From the NCBI GenBank assembly GCA_963855995.1, contig OY979718.1, forward strand, positions 36,409,059-36,473,058: DNA of 64,000 nt, given 5' to 3'. This DNA is from Muricea muricata. Lineage: Eukaryota; Cnidaria; Anthozoa; Malacalcyonacea; Plexauridae. The notes below the pieces were generated by a model that was not told the origin of the DNA, searched no databases, and saw only the letters and a program-made list of their open reading frames with translations. Positions 45,964 through 59,835 of this stretch are shown here, piece by piece (position 1 is the first letter of the stretch; the number at the start of each line of letters is the position of its first letter). Made by a program: the position numbers and the translations under genes.

Positions 45964-48235
45964 ATGCACCAACCCTACAGGCCTGTCCGCAACAGTCAGG
46001 TTAAGGAAATTTGCTTAAATATTAGTTAAAACACTAGGTAAATAACGTTTGTCTCCTTGGCCTCGCGGTATTGCCTAGTATTTTCCTGTACTCCACCGCC
46101 CAGCTTTGACTTCAGTTTTGAGTGGATCGGGGACCCATCGGTCCAACCTCAATTTGACTTCACCTGTCCCTGATCCACCCAAAATTGAAGTCAATTGATG
46201 TGGGCAATTCGGAAGACAGTTACCTTTACCTCTCCGCCACGGAGGGAAACATGTTTACCAATGAAATCCCGAACGGGTCTTTCCTTGCTCACCAGCATGC
46301 AAATAAAAAAAATGCAAAAACGCCCCCCTTACAGACGTTTTTTGGTGAATTAACTAAGTAAACTACAAGTAAAGAAATACAAGAAAGACTTGAGTTAGAA
46401 ATAATGGCAAAAACACCTTATTCAGGCAATAAAAACATATTTTAATCTTCGTACATAAATGATAAAACACTATACATACGGGTATTTTTCTGGCATACAA
46501 TGGTCATCTGACGTCATTTGCTGTTAGTTCCTCTACCACGAAGCTTCGTTGAAAATCTCTCCTGTTGCACCGAATGTTCAGACACCAAAAGTCTTCAAAA
46601 TTCCACAGAAATGGCGCTGGATTACACAGAAATGACGACAAAGACATAAAGAAGACATCTGTGGCAAAATCGAGCTGAAATGTCGAAGGAATGGGAAAAA
46701 AATTGAGAACGAACATATGGCGTCGTCGAGAAAATTCAAAATCAAGATGGCGTCAGTCTTCTTCTACGATCTAAAGACGCAACGAAAATCGCTGCAGTGT
46801 GTCGGACATCAACAATGTTGGATAATTATTACACATGTAAGTATTCTCTAACTAATCTACGTATGTATTGGTTGCTAAATGTTCACTTGCTTGACGAAAA
46901 TTCTGGTTGCTCGCTAGCTCGAAATTTCGCTTTACAAATTTCAGATAAATGTATTAATAAACATATGACTGAGTTTCCATTTTTCTCTCTCTAGATGCAC
47001 CGTAAAGACAACCGATCAAAGTGATTAAAACAGAATAATCGAATCAATAAAATATCGAGGTAAAACAATTTTTATCTAAAGACTAGGTCACTCAGCTCCA
47101 CAACTGCCTGATTCGAGCTAGACATTAATTTTGTTCGAGAAAATAAGTATTTGCGTCTTTTTTAAATGTTTGTAATTTTTAATTTCTAATGGGTATGTTT
47201 CGACACACATTTTAGACATTCCAGTGATAAAGCGAGACAGCCACTTGACGAATGCAATGCGATGTACTGGTAAGAAAGCCAAATAGTACAATATAATTAC
47301 TATACTTGTTAATCGCATGCAGGTCAAAATTACCAAAATATGATTGCCTAATGAGGAGGGCATCTTTTCTCAAGTCAGGGCAAAGATTACTTGACCCTGA
47401 TTAAGCGACACGTTTCATCTTCTCAATTAAAACAAATAATAAAAGGATACACAAAAGCATTCTTCAATAAATAAAATGCAGTGTTTTAACTGACATTCTG
47501 GTGATTCATGATTAAAATATGTTCTATTTTTTATTGATATACCAGTACGTGAGTGCCATTTGATCTAAACTCGTATTTGTAGTGAATCATTTTTTAATAA
47601 ATTTTATCCTGTATATTACCTGTACAAGTGACTTCTGTACGTTAGACTCTTTTCTTAAGTTTATTTTCACGACTTTGTCTGTCTTGAATCTTCCCTCACT
47701 AGTAAAACCACACCCACGCAATTGGGGGATCAATAGACAATTATTATCATCGTATATCAAATGTTGTATCGAAGGTTTCTATATCATTCTTTCCAAATTT
47801 TATCAGGACTTACTTTTATTCATGCTTTTTGTTTCTTCAAAACCGCTTTTGTTCACTAATACACTGCATCTATACAAGAAACAGGTAATTCAGATTTCCA
47901 GTTCAAATTCAATACTAATTTAATGACTGCTTATATAAACTTGAAACTGGCTTTAATTTGAAGAAATGACACGAGAAATCTAAATCCTACGCGTTGTCTT
48001 GTGTTTTACTGTAATTATTTTATAACATAATTACGTAATAGTTTCCTGGCCAGGATAGCGTCATTCATGTATTTGGGATGTTGTCCGCACGCCTGGATGA
48101 CGCTATTCTGAAAAGAAAACCATTTGGTTAAAAAAAGGTTTCTAATGAATATGATGTTGAAAATCTAATTTCACATCCCCTTGATTGTCACGTACAAATC
48201 ATATGTCTAAAGAAAACCATTTGGTATTTCATAGT
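45964..48235. other. No gene seen
   Basis: No coding frame longer than about 110 codons and none with a recognised motif. A weak inverted repeat around 48050-48110 (AGGATAGCGTCAT with ATGACGCTATTCT) is present. The rest shows no structure that I can support. Confidence 0.4.
48142..48208 (+). repeat. Dispersed direct repeat, copy 1
   Basis: CTAATGAATATGATGTTGAA and the following 45 bases, through TTGTCACGT and AAATCATATG, recur at about 50190-50258 with roughly 90 percent identity. Confidence 0.75.
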
Positions 48236-48443
48236 CAACCTCGTTCCCAGGGCCTCTTCGTAGCAAATTGTGATGGACAGCCCGGCAAAGTCTGGTCGTC
48301 ACATGACATTACAGAACATAAGTACTCGATAATTTGGCAAAAAAATTTTCCAGCTATTTTTGAAAATTTGGTCATGTGAGAACCATCCTTTGTCAGGCCC
48401 TTCTAATTTAGCTTCCACCACTGAGGCCCTGGGAACTAGGTTG
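48236..48443. mobile_element. 208-bp MITE with CAACCTCGTTCCCAGGGCC termini
   Basis: The left CAACCTCGTTCCCAGGGCC is matched by the right GGCCCTGGGAACTAGGTTG. The interior can be read as short open frames on both strands without meaning. A related element lies at 51198-51495. Confidence 0.8.
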
Positions 48444-51197
48444 TCTATTACTTTCTTCACGTAATAAAAAACGTAACCCAAATTGAGGTCATTTTTGGCC
48501 GTTCGTTTTAGTACACTTACGTGCACGGTGAAATACTTATCAAATATATACCCTATGTTTAAAGGGAAGTGGCAACAAAAATTTTTATGGTCTCATTTGA
48601 AACAGATTCAAAAACAATATATAAAAGTCTATTACAAAATTTTTATACCTATTTTACTGTCGCTATATCTATTTTTATATGTATTTAACTGTCCGCCATC
48701 TCGGATTAATTTTTAGCCTCATTAACAATATTTCACAAAAGGGATAAGCCATCCTAAATATCTACCACCAATAAAATATTTGTGAAACGTTTCCAGTCCG
48801 TGTTGAAACGCAAAACACTTGCCATGTGTGTGTGGTTATTGGAGATGATTAACTATTGTGTCGTAAGAAAAAAAATTGCGTGACCTCAGTTGTGACGTAT
48901 CATGCATATCTACAAGTATCCAAGATAACGGACAAGTCAAAATATCTCGTGCACTAAATAAGGCAGATATAAAAAATTCTGTAATAAACTTCTATATATT
49001 GTTTTGGAGCCTCTTTCAAATAAGACGACAAAACATTTTTGTTGCTATTTCTCTTTAAATGAGTAAATTTAACTTCCCCACTACAGAACAACCAGCATTC
49101 AAATATTTATTCAAAAAATAAAAAAAATCAAACGTGCATGTTAAAAAATGACAGCCAAAAATGCCTCCAAATTTTTCTATTTTGTGCTGCGTTTTTTTCT
49201 TGAGCTACAGTCCCCTTTAGTTTACCACAGTTTACTGAGCTAGAGTCTCCTCTAGTTCCCCACAGTTTACTGCTTATGCGAACACGATTTCGATCAGTTG
49301 CATCTCTCGCTACCGGAATAGGGTCGTGTCGAGATTTTACGCATGGATCTCAATCATCCAGGAGCTTTGTCCGTTGACAACCCTGTGTTATATGCCACGC
49401 CTTTCACAATTACTTATGGCCCTCTCTGACACTTGTTGACCTAGTTTTTTTCGCTTATCTTGAAAATAGGTTTCTAAACATCGTAATTATCTATTTTTTT
49501 CAAATGATGCCGTATGAAAGAGTGACTACACACTAACCAAAAACCAGAACAAGATGCGAAATCGGCAACCGTTTACGTCGCAAGATGTCAAGAAGAAAAT
49601 ACTATGCAAAGGTACGAGTTGCCAAAGTCATTCATAATTAAATTTCCGTTTAGTTTCCAATATTCTAAAATATTGTTTGCGAATTTATATATTGCGATTT
49701 TTTCCTTATTTTGTGATGGTTGATGGGACATGAGTGAGGGTTTTACCTACTGAAGAGAGAGAGAGATAATGCCAACCAGATAAGACCATTAACAGCAGGA
49801 TGAAGGACATCAAACGAAGCCATGGCGATCCAAAGATAAAGTGAAAGTAAGTTTATTTCGTCGCTTTGTCAGTTCAACTTTCAATTTTCTGCTTCGTGAA
49901 CTTGCGCCAATTTTAATTTGCTCGAACTAACGTTGCCAGTGTGGGTACACAAAACATAGGAGTGTAAAAAAACATAGGATCTTTCACTACCTGAAACGAG
50001 ATAAACAGAATTAGACGTTTCTAGCGAATGTCCTCCTCGGTGGGTGCGGAAAAGAACAGTCACAACCTATTTTTTAGCAATTTTGGAATCATTTTTAATC
50101 CGTTAACGTTGATTTTGGTCACTTCGCAAGCCGAGTTAGCCACGTAAAACCACTCCCAAACAACACTACACAGCTGCTTAGAATGTTGCTAATGAATATG
50201 ATGTTGAAAATCTAATTTCGCGTCACCCTGCTTGTCACGTGTAAATCATATGCCTAATGTAACATATCGCATATCCAAAATAATCGAAGACGACGGATAG
50301 CTACTTTAGGTAATATTTTCATGCTCTACAATCTATATATCGAATATAGGCTTCGATAACACGTTAGATAACAGTTGTTAATAGTTTAAACATCAATATA
50401 CAAGGTGTTTGTCCTCTATTTGCGCAAATAGAACGTGCAATTACCATAATTTGGTATTTTCAGCCAAAATATTTCGAGAAGTAAATAAGAGACACTCAAA
50501 TTTACTACTAATTTTAAGTATTATTGTACACATGAAATCTAAGCTAACCTGTATCGTAGTCGTACATGCATCCTGCAATTGTTGATATTTTCGCTTCCAT
50601 CTAATCAAAATATTTTTTGTTTTTCAAAAAGGACGCAAAGACAATGACAGAGTCCAACATCAAATAACAAGGTTTAGAAAATGCAAGGTTTAAAAATGTA
50701 AGTTGATAAAATAAATATTTTTGTCGAAACGACATTAAGTGATTTCATTGCAAACCTCAGAAGATATTTCATTTCTTAGAAATACCTGTTTATTGACACT
50801 AATAGAAAAGATGACGGATGAACACTTTACCAAAATGCATTGCGGTTGGAAATCGTTTAAAAAGGCAAATTGACGGTTGCTGTATGACAAGCACAAGACA
50901 GGAAGTTATTTTCTTTGTTTTGTTAAAGTTTTATGTCCTTGGGGGGTTTTCATGGCCTGAAATGCACTTTGGTAAAATGTAGATACTGTCATCTTTCTCG
51001 TTAGGGTCATGTACACACATGGCGTAAAAGTGCGAAAAAATTGAGTGCGAGTTCGGAGTTCTGTTTTTGTTATATTTGTCAGCGCGGCTGATAGCGTTTT
51101 GCCAGGAAAGTAAGGAGATTTCATGTTAATCTCCTTGTTTTCAAAAGTAATGCTCTAACTTAGAATATGGTTTTTCGCAGTTCTTTTTGAAAAGAAA
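48444..51197. other. No gene seen; one repeat copy
   Basis: Low-complexity AT-rich sequence. The second copy of the dispersed repeat is at about 50190-50258. Short unrelated frames only. Confidence 0.4.
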
Positions 51198-51495
51198 TCA
51201 ACCTCGTTCCCAGGGCCTTTTCTAAAATGTAGGGAGGGAAAAGGCCCTGGCATCGGCTGGCATCACCTCACACAGTTAATATACTCAAAACCGTATATCC
51301 TCATATTTCCGTGGAGAAAAATTCTAGTAAAATTTCCAACATTTAACGCCTTACAAAGCCGCTGAATTACGTGATTTTTTCAGTGTGTCAGTCATTTTGG
51401 AAAAATATTTCGCATGTGTACGATTCGTGGTTTTAAAAGCCAGCCTGTGCCAGGGCCTTTTCCCCTGCCTCAAAAAGGTCCTGGAACGTGTTTGA
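51198..51495. mobile_element. 298-bp MITE related to the one at 48236
   Basis: The left end TCAACCTCGTTCCCAGGGCC and the right end (reverse complement TCAAACACGTTCCAGGACCT) are imperfect inverted repeats extending through GGGAAAAGGCCCTGGCA and TGCCAGGGCCTTTTCCCC to about 55 bases each side. Confidence 0.75.
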
Positions 51496-53880
51496 GAGGA
51501 AATAGCTTATGACAGTGGTTTTAAAACTGTTTACAATATTTATGGTTATAATATTTATTTTACCTGGTTTTATCATTCCAGTGTTTTTCATTTCGCTTGG
51601 TAGTACACATTGACACGAAGTCCTTTTTCTTAGGTATCCCCCCCCCCCCCCATGGAGCCTCACGCCATGTTTACAACTTTTAACAGCAAACAGTTGATCC
51701 TTAGCGAATAATTATCACGAATACTTGACGGGAATTAGCATGAAATTTCGAGAACAAATTCTGCATGTTAACAAAAATACCAATCTCGTGACATTTTTAA
51801 GCCAGTGTACTTCGAACACAGAAAAACGTTCTCTTTTTTTGTATTTTTTTTATATAAAAATAAAGTAGTTTATGAATTATTCGTAATTATCGTCCAATAA
51901 TTCAGTTCTTTCATTTTAAAAGATGTTGAGCGGCGAATAAACGCAAGAATGAAAGTCCACATTGAATGACCTTCGCTGACATGGACCAGAAAAGAATAAC
52001 AATCAACAAGAATGAGAAAGCAAGTCATTACTAATATGACAGTAGTGGAAATTATATAAATGTAAGTTAGTAGAAAACAAAATACTTATTATTAAGGGAT
52101 CAAAGAGGATTTAAGGGAATTTTAATTTCTCTCGTTGAAGAAAAGCAAAAAAATTGAAAAAAAAAGTGAAAACTGAATTAACACGTTAACCAATAATTTT
52201 AAAAAAGTAAGTCGAAGCCTTGCACAATAATGACACTTCTGTTTGTTTCGTTTCATATTTGCATTGAGTTCAAAAAATCAGGTAAAAATACAGCATAATG
52301 GTTAATGTTAACAACACAGTATTTCTGAAAAAAACAATACCTTAACGTTAGGGAATGTTGCCTTCCACATTTGAGTCGAGATTATTTCTAAAAACAAAAC
52401 AAACACTGCATGTTACTTGATATGTTGGATTGAACGAATCAGTCTCAAGTAATAAGTTGTAGTAATGATAATTTTAAAACGGGATGTCTAAGTTTATTAA
52501 TTTTTTTCCATTACAATCACTAGCCGAGTTAAAAACAACGGTTAAAAACGTTTTCTAATTCCCAGGGGAATATACTCTTTCTTTGTTTCTTCATTGATAT
52601 ATGCATGAATCAGTGCGTATATGATGAATCTTATATTTTTTGTGCATTTTTAATTCCCAAGGGAATACAGATTGCTTTGTTTGGATGACTTTATAATGAA
52701 ATCCTCTTTGATTAAATATGATAAGTATCTTGGTGCTTTCGAATTTGTTTTGGTAAACAGAAACAATGGAACAATTAAGTCATTGTTTGTGTGCACCAAA
52801 GCAAATGACGGAAAGGTTTGAGAGCAGCTGCGACGTACCATGCAAATGAAGGCGTTTCGGTTAAATAAGTATGAGAATGGTGGTAGCTTTTAAATGTTTC
52901 TATCCCTTTTCAACCATAAAATATACGTACTAAGCATACGATCCTTGAATTCCATGTCAACTACAGCTTAGGGTTTAAATTTCTATTGATGAGTCTTAAA
53001 TAAAAGTTTACGCTCCGTTTTTAATATACTTTTGCCGTACTCATCCTTATTTGACCCAGCCTTAGACTTCGGTAAGTATAAAAATTTATATGTACTTCGG
53101 ATCAGTTTAACATAACGAAAAGCCCATGCCCTTTCAGCTCAGGTTTTACGTTTGAAAACTCCATCAAATATTCAGTCTAAGTGGGTTTAAGTAGCTAGAG
53201 ATAACGTAAATTATCTTTTTATTTTGCTTTTTTGTTTATAACGTAATTTATTAGCTAAATGTATGGAATGTGAGGGTGTGAGCCGTGTGTAAGTTGCATG
53301 GGGTTAGGCTTATTAAAGGAATTAAAATTTTGAAAGTATGTTAAATAAAGCAAAATGAAGCGTCGAAAACGACGCAGTGGAACAAAATAGAACATTTTTA
53401 CATTTTGCAATTTCTACATTTCATGTATAAAGACAAGTAGAGAGCTTACCTATTTGTACATTGGACCTTTAATTTTCTCTTCACGTTTGGCCTAAAGTAA
53501 CTGAATAAATTACATTTAAAATACATACTTTACCAAAATTTTAATTTTTTTAATTTTCTGATTCGGGTGGCAGTCGGGGTGGTGGCGGTGCATGCGGGTT
53601 TATCAGCTGTGCGTGACTGTGCGATGGTGAGGAAAGTGAAGGTAACGAATGGGATGCAGGAGCTTAGGACCGAGGAAGACAGCTTAGAACTGAGGCAGGT
53701 AGGTAGTCGGTAGGATCAGAGGGGGGCACTTGTATTTTGGCTTTGGGAATCAAATTTGCATGCTAAGTCACTAACGTTTGGTGCTTTAATTTGTTAGGTA
53801 TGCGCCGCTGCTCTCTAGAGAAGATCAACTTAGCAATTTGTATTAGCAATTGCAAGGTTGGTCTTCTCTTCGCCTCGCTA
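51496..53880. other. No gene seen
   Basis: Contains a run of 14 C at about 51638 and repeated AATTCCCA(G/A)GGGAATA words near 52559 and 52653. No coding or RNA gene is supported. Confidence 0.4.
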
Positions 53881-53992
53881 CCCCGGCCAGCTTTCCGAGC
53901 GCTACCTCCACCGTAAATAAGTAGAAGTACTTGTACTATATGTACAGGTTCTTCCACTTAGGTGGAAGTAGCACTTGGAGAGCTGGCCGGGG
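53881..53992. repeat. Hairpin with 32-bp arms
   Basis: The left arm CCCCGGCCAGCTTTCCGAGC and the following TACCTCCACC (53881-53912) pair with 53961-53992, which ends GAGAGCTGGCCGGGG, with a few mismatches, around a 48-base loop. GC content is much higher than the neighbourhood. Confidence 0.75.
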
Positions 53993-54079
53993 CAGGAGGA
54001 TTTTTTTTATTCAATTTCTTAATTCCCATGGGAATTGAATTTTTAATTAAAAGAGGTCACATGTAAATTATGTAAACAA

Positions 54080-54085
54080 TTTATT
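54080..54085 (-). terminator. Possible minus-strand polyadenylation signal
   Basis: AATAAA on the minus strand at the start of a long, gene-free AT-rich stretch. It would fit the 3' end of a minus-strand transcript, but there is no supporting coding sequence in the window. Confidence 0.15.
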
Positions 54086-54871
54086 GAAAAGAATTTGTAA
54101 AGATTACAATTTGAATAACAATAAAAAGAGAATTATTATCACAAACTTATACTTAATCAAATAACAATAGAAGAAAACAGAACATGGCAGAAAAAGAACA
54201 ATTAACCTTGCGCTTAACACAAGTGAACAAACACAAATGAAAACACAAGGTTAATAAAACAAGATAAATTTTTATACTTCAGGACTAAATAATTATGAAT
54301 CAACTCGGAGTGGTATATTTTGCAAGTTTGACAGAGAAATTTTAGACTGGTATATAAACACTGAGTTGTTTCACAATTACATGGAAAATATATGGCCCAA
54401 AATCACACAATTGATAAAGTCGAAGTATGTTTTGTTCTCGTTAGAAACTTAGTCAGCAAATTTTTAATTGTTTTAAATTTATCTATTTTAAGAATAGAAC
54501 GATAATCCTCAACATATCTAACTGAAAAGGTTTCTGAGAGTTAAAACTACGATGTAAACTTCCATTTGGGAAGAAACCCACAGAGTCCTTTTTTGCTATG
54601 TAAAGATCCAGCACATATGAAGCCTATAGAAAATGTTTTTACAGCATGAAAAACTGTTCCAAACGTCGAAACCTCGTGAGGAGATGATTAGTTTTTACAC
54701 TGATTGAAATATCAAATTGAAAAGGTTATGAAATTTCAACATTCAGAGCCATATATTTTTCTGATTGTGTTTTTAACCTGACAATGTCGAATTGATCAAA
54801 TATTGTGAACTCAAATATTTTTAAGGATATTGTGCAGAACACAAAATTTCAGAAACAAACCCTTTGAAAAT

Positions 54872-55882
54872 GGGACCGGCTAAACAGAGGGTTATGAAGT
54901 GGAGAGTTATCTCGGAGAGTTATGTCCAAACCACGCGCACTTTTTGAAAACAGCAACACCCAGTTTCTTAACTACCTGAATTAACATGAGAAAGTTAAGT
55001 TTTTATGCAACTCTCTCTCATCAACATTGTGATGTTAGAGAGTCATCATTTTTTATAACTCTCGGCGCTCACGATTGAGGAAATGAAGAGGATTATTATC
55101 AGCATGACAAAATTACTAATTGGTTGAGAGGAGTACAATTATTTCATTAATTGCACTGCATTTCAAAACAACAAAATGGCGGGAAAGTCGAATGGCCGAG
55201 TTAAAACACAAACAAAAATGTTGAGAAAGTGGAATTCCTGTAGAAAACACTAAACACAAAATTCTCACTAAAAGTCTGGCAGGACTGGAATGTAATAATT
55301 GTCTTCATTGAGAATTATTGTGTAGAAGAACTGGACAAAGCCCTCTAATACTAATGGTGATGTTGGTACACACGATTTTGTCATGCTAATAATAAACAAG
55401 TAATCATGCGATGTTGCTCGTACAATTGGGGATTAATAGTACTCGCTATGTTTGAAAATTCTGCCAAATAGGACTCGGCTCGGCGGCCGGATAACTACCT
55501 ATAATACTAACATTTTAAAGTAACGGTTGATCGCAGAAAACTTTAAAAGGCTGGTAAAGAAACAGATATTCAGTAGTTTTTATTATTGTTTTAATTTTCA
55601 ACAAAACTATTAAACAAACAGGCCCCCAAAACAAACAATATCTAAACAACTAAATCATAACTTTTGTTAGAGTTATAAAAAATAACTCTATAACATCTTC
55701 ATAATGTTGACAAGAGAGAGTTATGTAGAAACGTAACTCTCTCATGTTAGCTCAACCAAACATCGGGAGAGTTAACAAATTGGGTGTGGTCGTTTGGAAA
55801 GGTAGGCGTGGTTCTGACATAACTTTCGAAAATCATAAATCTCTGACGTAACTCTCCATTTCATAACTCTCCCATTAGTCAT
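54872..55882. mobile_element. 1.0-kb TIR element with 13-bp flanking direct repeat
   Basis: The ends are inverted repeats of about 200 bases, marked by repeated AGAGTTAT/ATAACTCT words (GAAGTGGAGAGTTAT on the left, ATAACTCTCCATTTC on the right). The 13 bases ACCCTTTGAAAAT lie immediately outside both ends (54859-54871 and 55883-55895). There is no transposase-like frame inside. Superfamily undetermined. Confidence 0.8.
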
Positions 55883-55895
55883 ACCCTTTGAAAAT

Positions 55896-58800
55896 TCTAC
55901 TAGGTCAAAAAGTTCTCATGTGCACCATTTGTACTAATAGTTTGTAGCAAAGGCATCTCATTTCGTGAGGTGTGTGAAGTTCTCTGCCCAAATTATGGAA
56001 ATTTAGTTGGAATAACTTTGAGGAGTACCCTGCCAATCATAATTTTATTTCCTTTATATTAGCGTATAATTTTATATAAAAAGAGCTCTCTAATTCATAA
56101 AGAACCCTGTTTTGGGTGCTAAGTTAATACTGAAGTTACTCAATACTTGGACCAGTATTTAAGGATTTGTCAGAAGTTCAAAAATGTACAGCATTATTTT
56201 TACATATTAAAAACGATGTGTGCAAAAATATCAAAGCTTACCATGGAACAAAACACTTTGTTGCCTTTTAAAGAACTTATAGTTTAACAATGAAAGAAAC
56301 AAAACCAAAACATCGAAACATGCAAGATTAGTCTTGCATTTGAAAGAAAATGCTCAAGGACTAAATGTGGTCAATTTCAAATATCATTGTCAGGTCAAAA
56401 ACAAATCTCATTGAAGTATAAACTTATCTTTACTTACTTGTTGAAAAGACCATGTTCAAAAGCCATGTAAACCTGTTTTCTTTATTATTATTACTATACT
56501 ATGGTTACAAAGTGGAACTATTTGAAAAGAAAACTTGAACTAAAGCAAAGGAAATCAACATATAAAATAACAAATTCTTTCAACTTTTTTCAACTGCCAA
56601 AACACAAATTCACCACAACCAGACAATGGGAATAGTTTAGGGGGAAAATCAAAGGTCAAAGAAAATCTCTTGTAATTATAAAAAGACCATTCAATCTATT
56701 TTACTTGATCTTATGCCAGACTATTTTAATTGTGAATAGGAAAGACCGACATTCAACAAACAAAATTTCCCATGTTAAGAAATCTGTACAATTTAAAATC
56801 TAAAATTGCTTAATATTGCTTAACTGGACTGGCTTACATATAATTAAAGTCTATTGAATATGAAGAACTCTGATCAGGTATAGTTCTACTGCTTCAGTCC
56901 ATTTTGATTCCAAATATTAGTTCCACTTCGCAACAATTTCACCTCGAGTAGTTCATCATTAAGGTAAAAAAGGTTCATTTCAAAAATCACAAAGTGTTTT
57001 TAACTTTTGGGATGGTGTAGTTCAATGGGTTCTGAATTTGAAGCAAATAATATTCAAATTTTGCTCCAATATGTGATTTTCAGATGAACTTTCCAAACTT
57101 TCAAATGAACAATCAAAGTCAACTTAAACAAAAGAAGATTGAGATGGTAAACCAGGATACAAAATAAATGTTTCTAAAATGCTTTTTGATTGAATTAATA
57201 AAAAATTATAATCACTGTTTTGATGTTCAGGTAGAGATTCATTTCCCATGAATAGAAAACTTAGCACTAAAAAATTAACAGTAAATTTCATGGACACATC
57301 TAGTAAGTAAAGCATTATATTTGTTTTTGATAAAACTACCTCAATCTTCATATTTGTTTAATCAGTATAACATTACAAATTCAAATAATGACAAACTTTA
57401 ATTGTTTTACAGTATTTGAAAAAAAAATTGAGCCGAAGTTTCTTTTAAAATAAATTTTTCTGTTTGAAATAATCATTAAATGCATTTAGGTCTACGAGAA
57501 CAGACCATTTGTTCTCAGAAAAAAATTTTAATTTGCTATTTAGAAATACAGTCAATGGTTACTAAGTGTCAAACACTGTGTGGTTTTGAATGATGAGCAA
57601 ATTACAATACTGTACTGTATAACATGTTTTCCTACAATGTGTGGGTCATTATACTGTATAAATTTTACTTGATTTATAATTTGAATATATTTCATTTGAT
57701 GTAAAAAGCCTGCAAAATTAAATGAAATTGCATTTACAGAACATGCTTAATTGCAATGGGAAATTGATCTATTTGCATCACCAAGACACTTTTAGCATTA
57801 AGTGGAGCTATTTAATGCTTCCTGTCTTATGTCCCTATCACAGAACATACTAATTGTGATGGTTGGCACAACATATTCTCAAAAAATTAGCCATTACAGA
57901 CCATTAATTCAAGTGTTAAGTATGTAGTCCTGAAAACATTAACAAAACTGCTACGAAGATTTGATGTTTTAAATTTTGAATTTGTTTTTTAATGTGTTGT
58001 TATAAAACCAAAGAAAAATACAACTAATTTAACCAAACAAGACTTTCTTACTTTCAGAAAACAATAAGTTCATCATTATTTGTAATTTTTTAAGATTAAA
58101 ATGCTTTGGGAACATGAGATTTTCCATGTAAAGTGGTCACACAAAATAATGATCTATTTGGATTAGAATAACTGTACAGAAATGATGTTCACTGACCAGC
58201 ACTCACAAGTATTTTCGGTAATAGAGAAAAGAAATCTTTTATTTCCAAAACATAAAAATAGCCACTTCTTGTGAGAAACACCATACAATCTGCAAAGCAT
58301 TTCAATATAAAACAACAAAGCATAAAAATATTAAGACCTGTTCAAATTTCATCAACATTGTTCAATTTCTCATCATTGAACCAGCCAGATAAGTATTCAT
58401 AAAACTTTCATTGCCAGACCATAGGTCTAAAAAATGTCAAAATATAACTATAAGATAAGCAAATTAAAATTTGACCAGACATGGGTAAATCTCGGTACAT
58501 GTAGTGAGCATATGTTCTTACTCAAATCAGTAGAGTATCTTTCAGTAAGTAAAAACACAGTTTAAAAAAAGGAAAATAGTATGTTGCAGTTTTACTATGT
58601 AGCATGGCATGGCATGGCTATTGCTGCATTCATTTACTGTAATGTCATACAATTAAGGCTTACACGGAATGTGAAGGTTTTTACATTTCACAAACTTCCT
58701 TTTTGCTTCAGGGAAAGCCACTCTACTGATTTTTGTAATATTTTGTTTTACCAGGGGGGGCTGTGTATCTGTATTACCCAACACAGCCGGTCAACCTTGC

Positions 58801-59383
58801 CTGCCAGAAGAAACAGGAGTATCCAGAGAAATCCTCAATGTCAGGCAAATCTTTGACTCATAAATACTCTTTTCACAAGAACATGTTATGGTTCTTTCCA
58901 AGTAAATTGCAAGGGAAAATTTAACGATCCGCAATAGAAAATTATGGTGCTTTATAATTTGCAACTTTACTGCTCAAAAAATACAGACTTTTCTTACATA
59001 CCAGCGCAAAAACTAACAGCAGATTGCAGCTAAATTGCAGTTCTTACTTCGGCAATCAGACATAGCTAGGACCTAGTATGCTGTATGCTTTAATACCACA
59101 CGTGCAAATTACAAACTTTGAATGTTCAAATATTTCGTTGAAATCAGCCTTGATTGCCACAACATTTATATATATCAGCGATATAGATACTCTGCTACAA
59201 CTACTGGTAAAAGACAACGTATATTACCTTGAAATAAAGGCAAGATTGTTTGAATATCTTCGATAAAATCTGGAGGTTTCTGCATTCTATTCTGGTCAAA
59301 ATTGAAATTTGGACATTTCGGGTAGTCCGTTCCGACTAGCCGACGAGCAAATCCGACGTCGTGCGTAAGCACAGTTAATTGAT
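55896..59383. other. No gene seen
   Basis: 3.5 kb of very AT-rich DNA without open frames above about 90 codons, recognised motifs or repeats. The only GC-richer islet is at about 58755-58850 (CAGCCGGTCAACCTTGCCTG), and it has no clear frame. Confidence 0.45.
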
Positions 59384-59469
59384 GGTCATGGCTTTGTAGG
59401 ATATACCCTAAAGGTCGAAATGTTGAGAGAGCACTGGGACCGAGTTGCCCCTGTGTTTTGTGTATTTCT

Positions 59470-59599
59470 CACTCACTGGGACTGTATCTACTTCACCAAA
59501 TTTAGCTAAAGCGCGAGCCCGAAGGGCGAGTAATGATTGTTGCGCTACGCGCTCCCTCTTTAGCTAAATTTGGTGAAGTAGGTACAGTCCCAGTGAGTG
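59470..59599. mobile_element. 130-bp MITE nested in the left arm
   Basis: CACTCACTGGGACTGTATCT and the next 20 bases (to CTAAAG) are matched by the inverted right end, which finishes TACAGTCCCAGTGAGTG, almost perfectly over about 42 bases. The short loop contains GCGCGAGCCCGAAGGGCG. Confidence 0.85.
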
Positions 59600-59652
59600 C
59601 GAAACGTGACAACCCAAGAATACAGAAGCCCAGAGGCGACAGTGTAAAATTA

Positions 59653-59835
59653 CTTTCGTATTTTACATTTTTGTGTTTTACATTTTTGTGTTTTATATTT
59701 TACATTTTTGTGTTTTATATTTTACATTTTTATGTTTTATATGTTACATATTTGTGTTTTGTATTCTACGTTTTTATGTTTTATATTTTACATTTTTATG
59801 TTTTATAATTTACATTTTTATGTTTTATATTTTGC
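59653..59835 (+). repeat. 22-bp minisatellite, left copy
   Basis: About eight degenerate units of TTTTACATTTTTGTGTTTTA. The inverted counterpart is at 61335-61484. Confidence 0.9.

Noticed and set aside
51638..51652. C homopolymer as a functional element
   Set aside because: A simple run of C with no partner structure; likely slippage.
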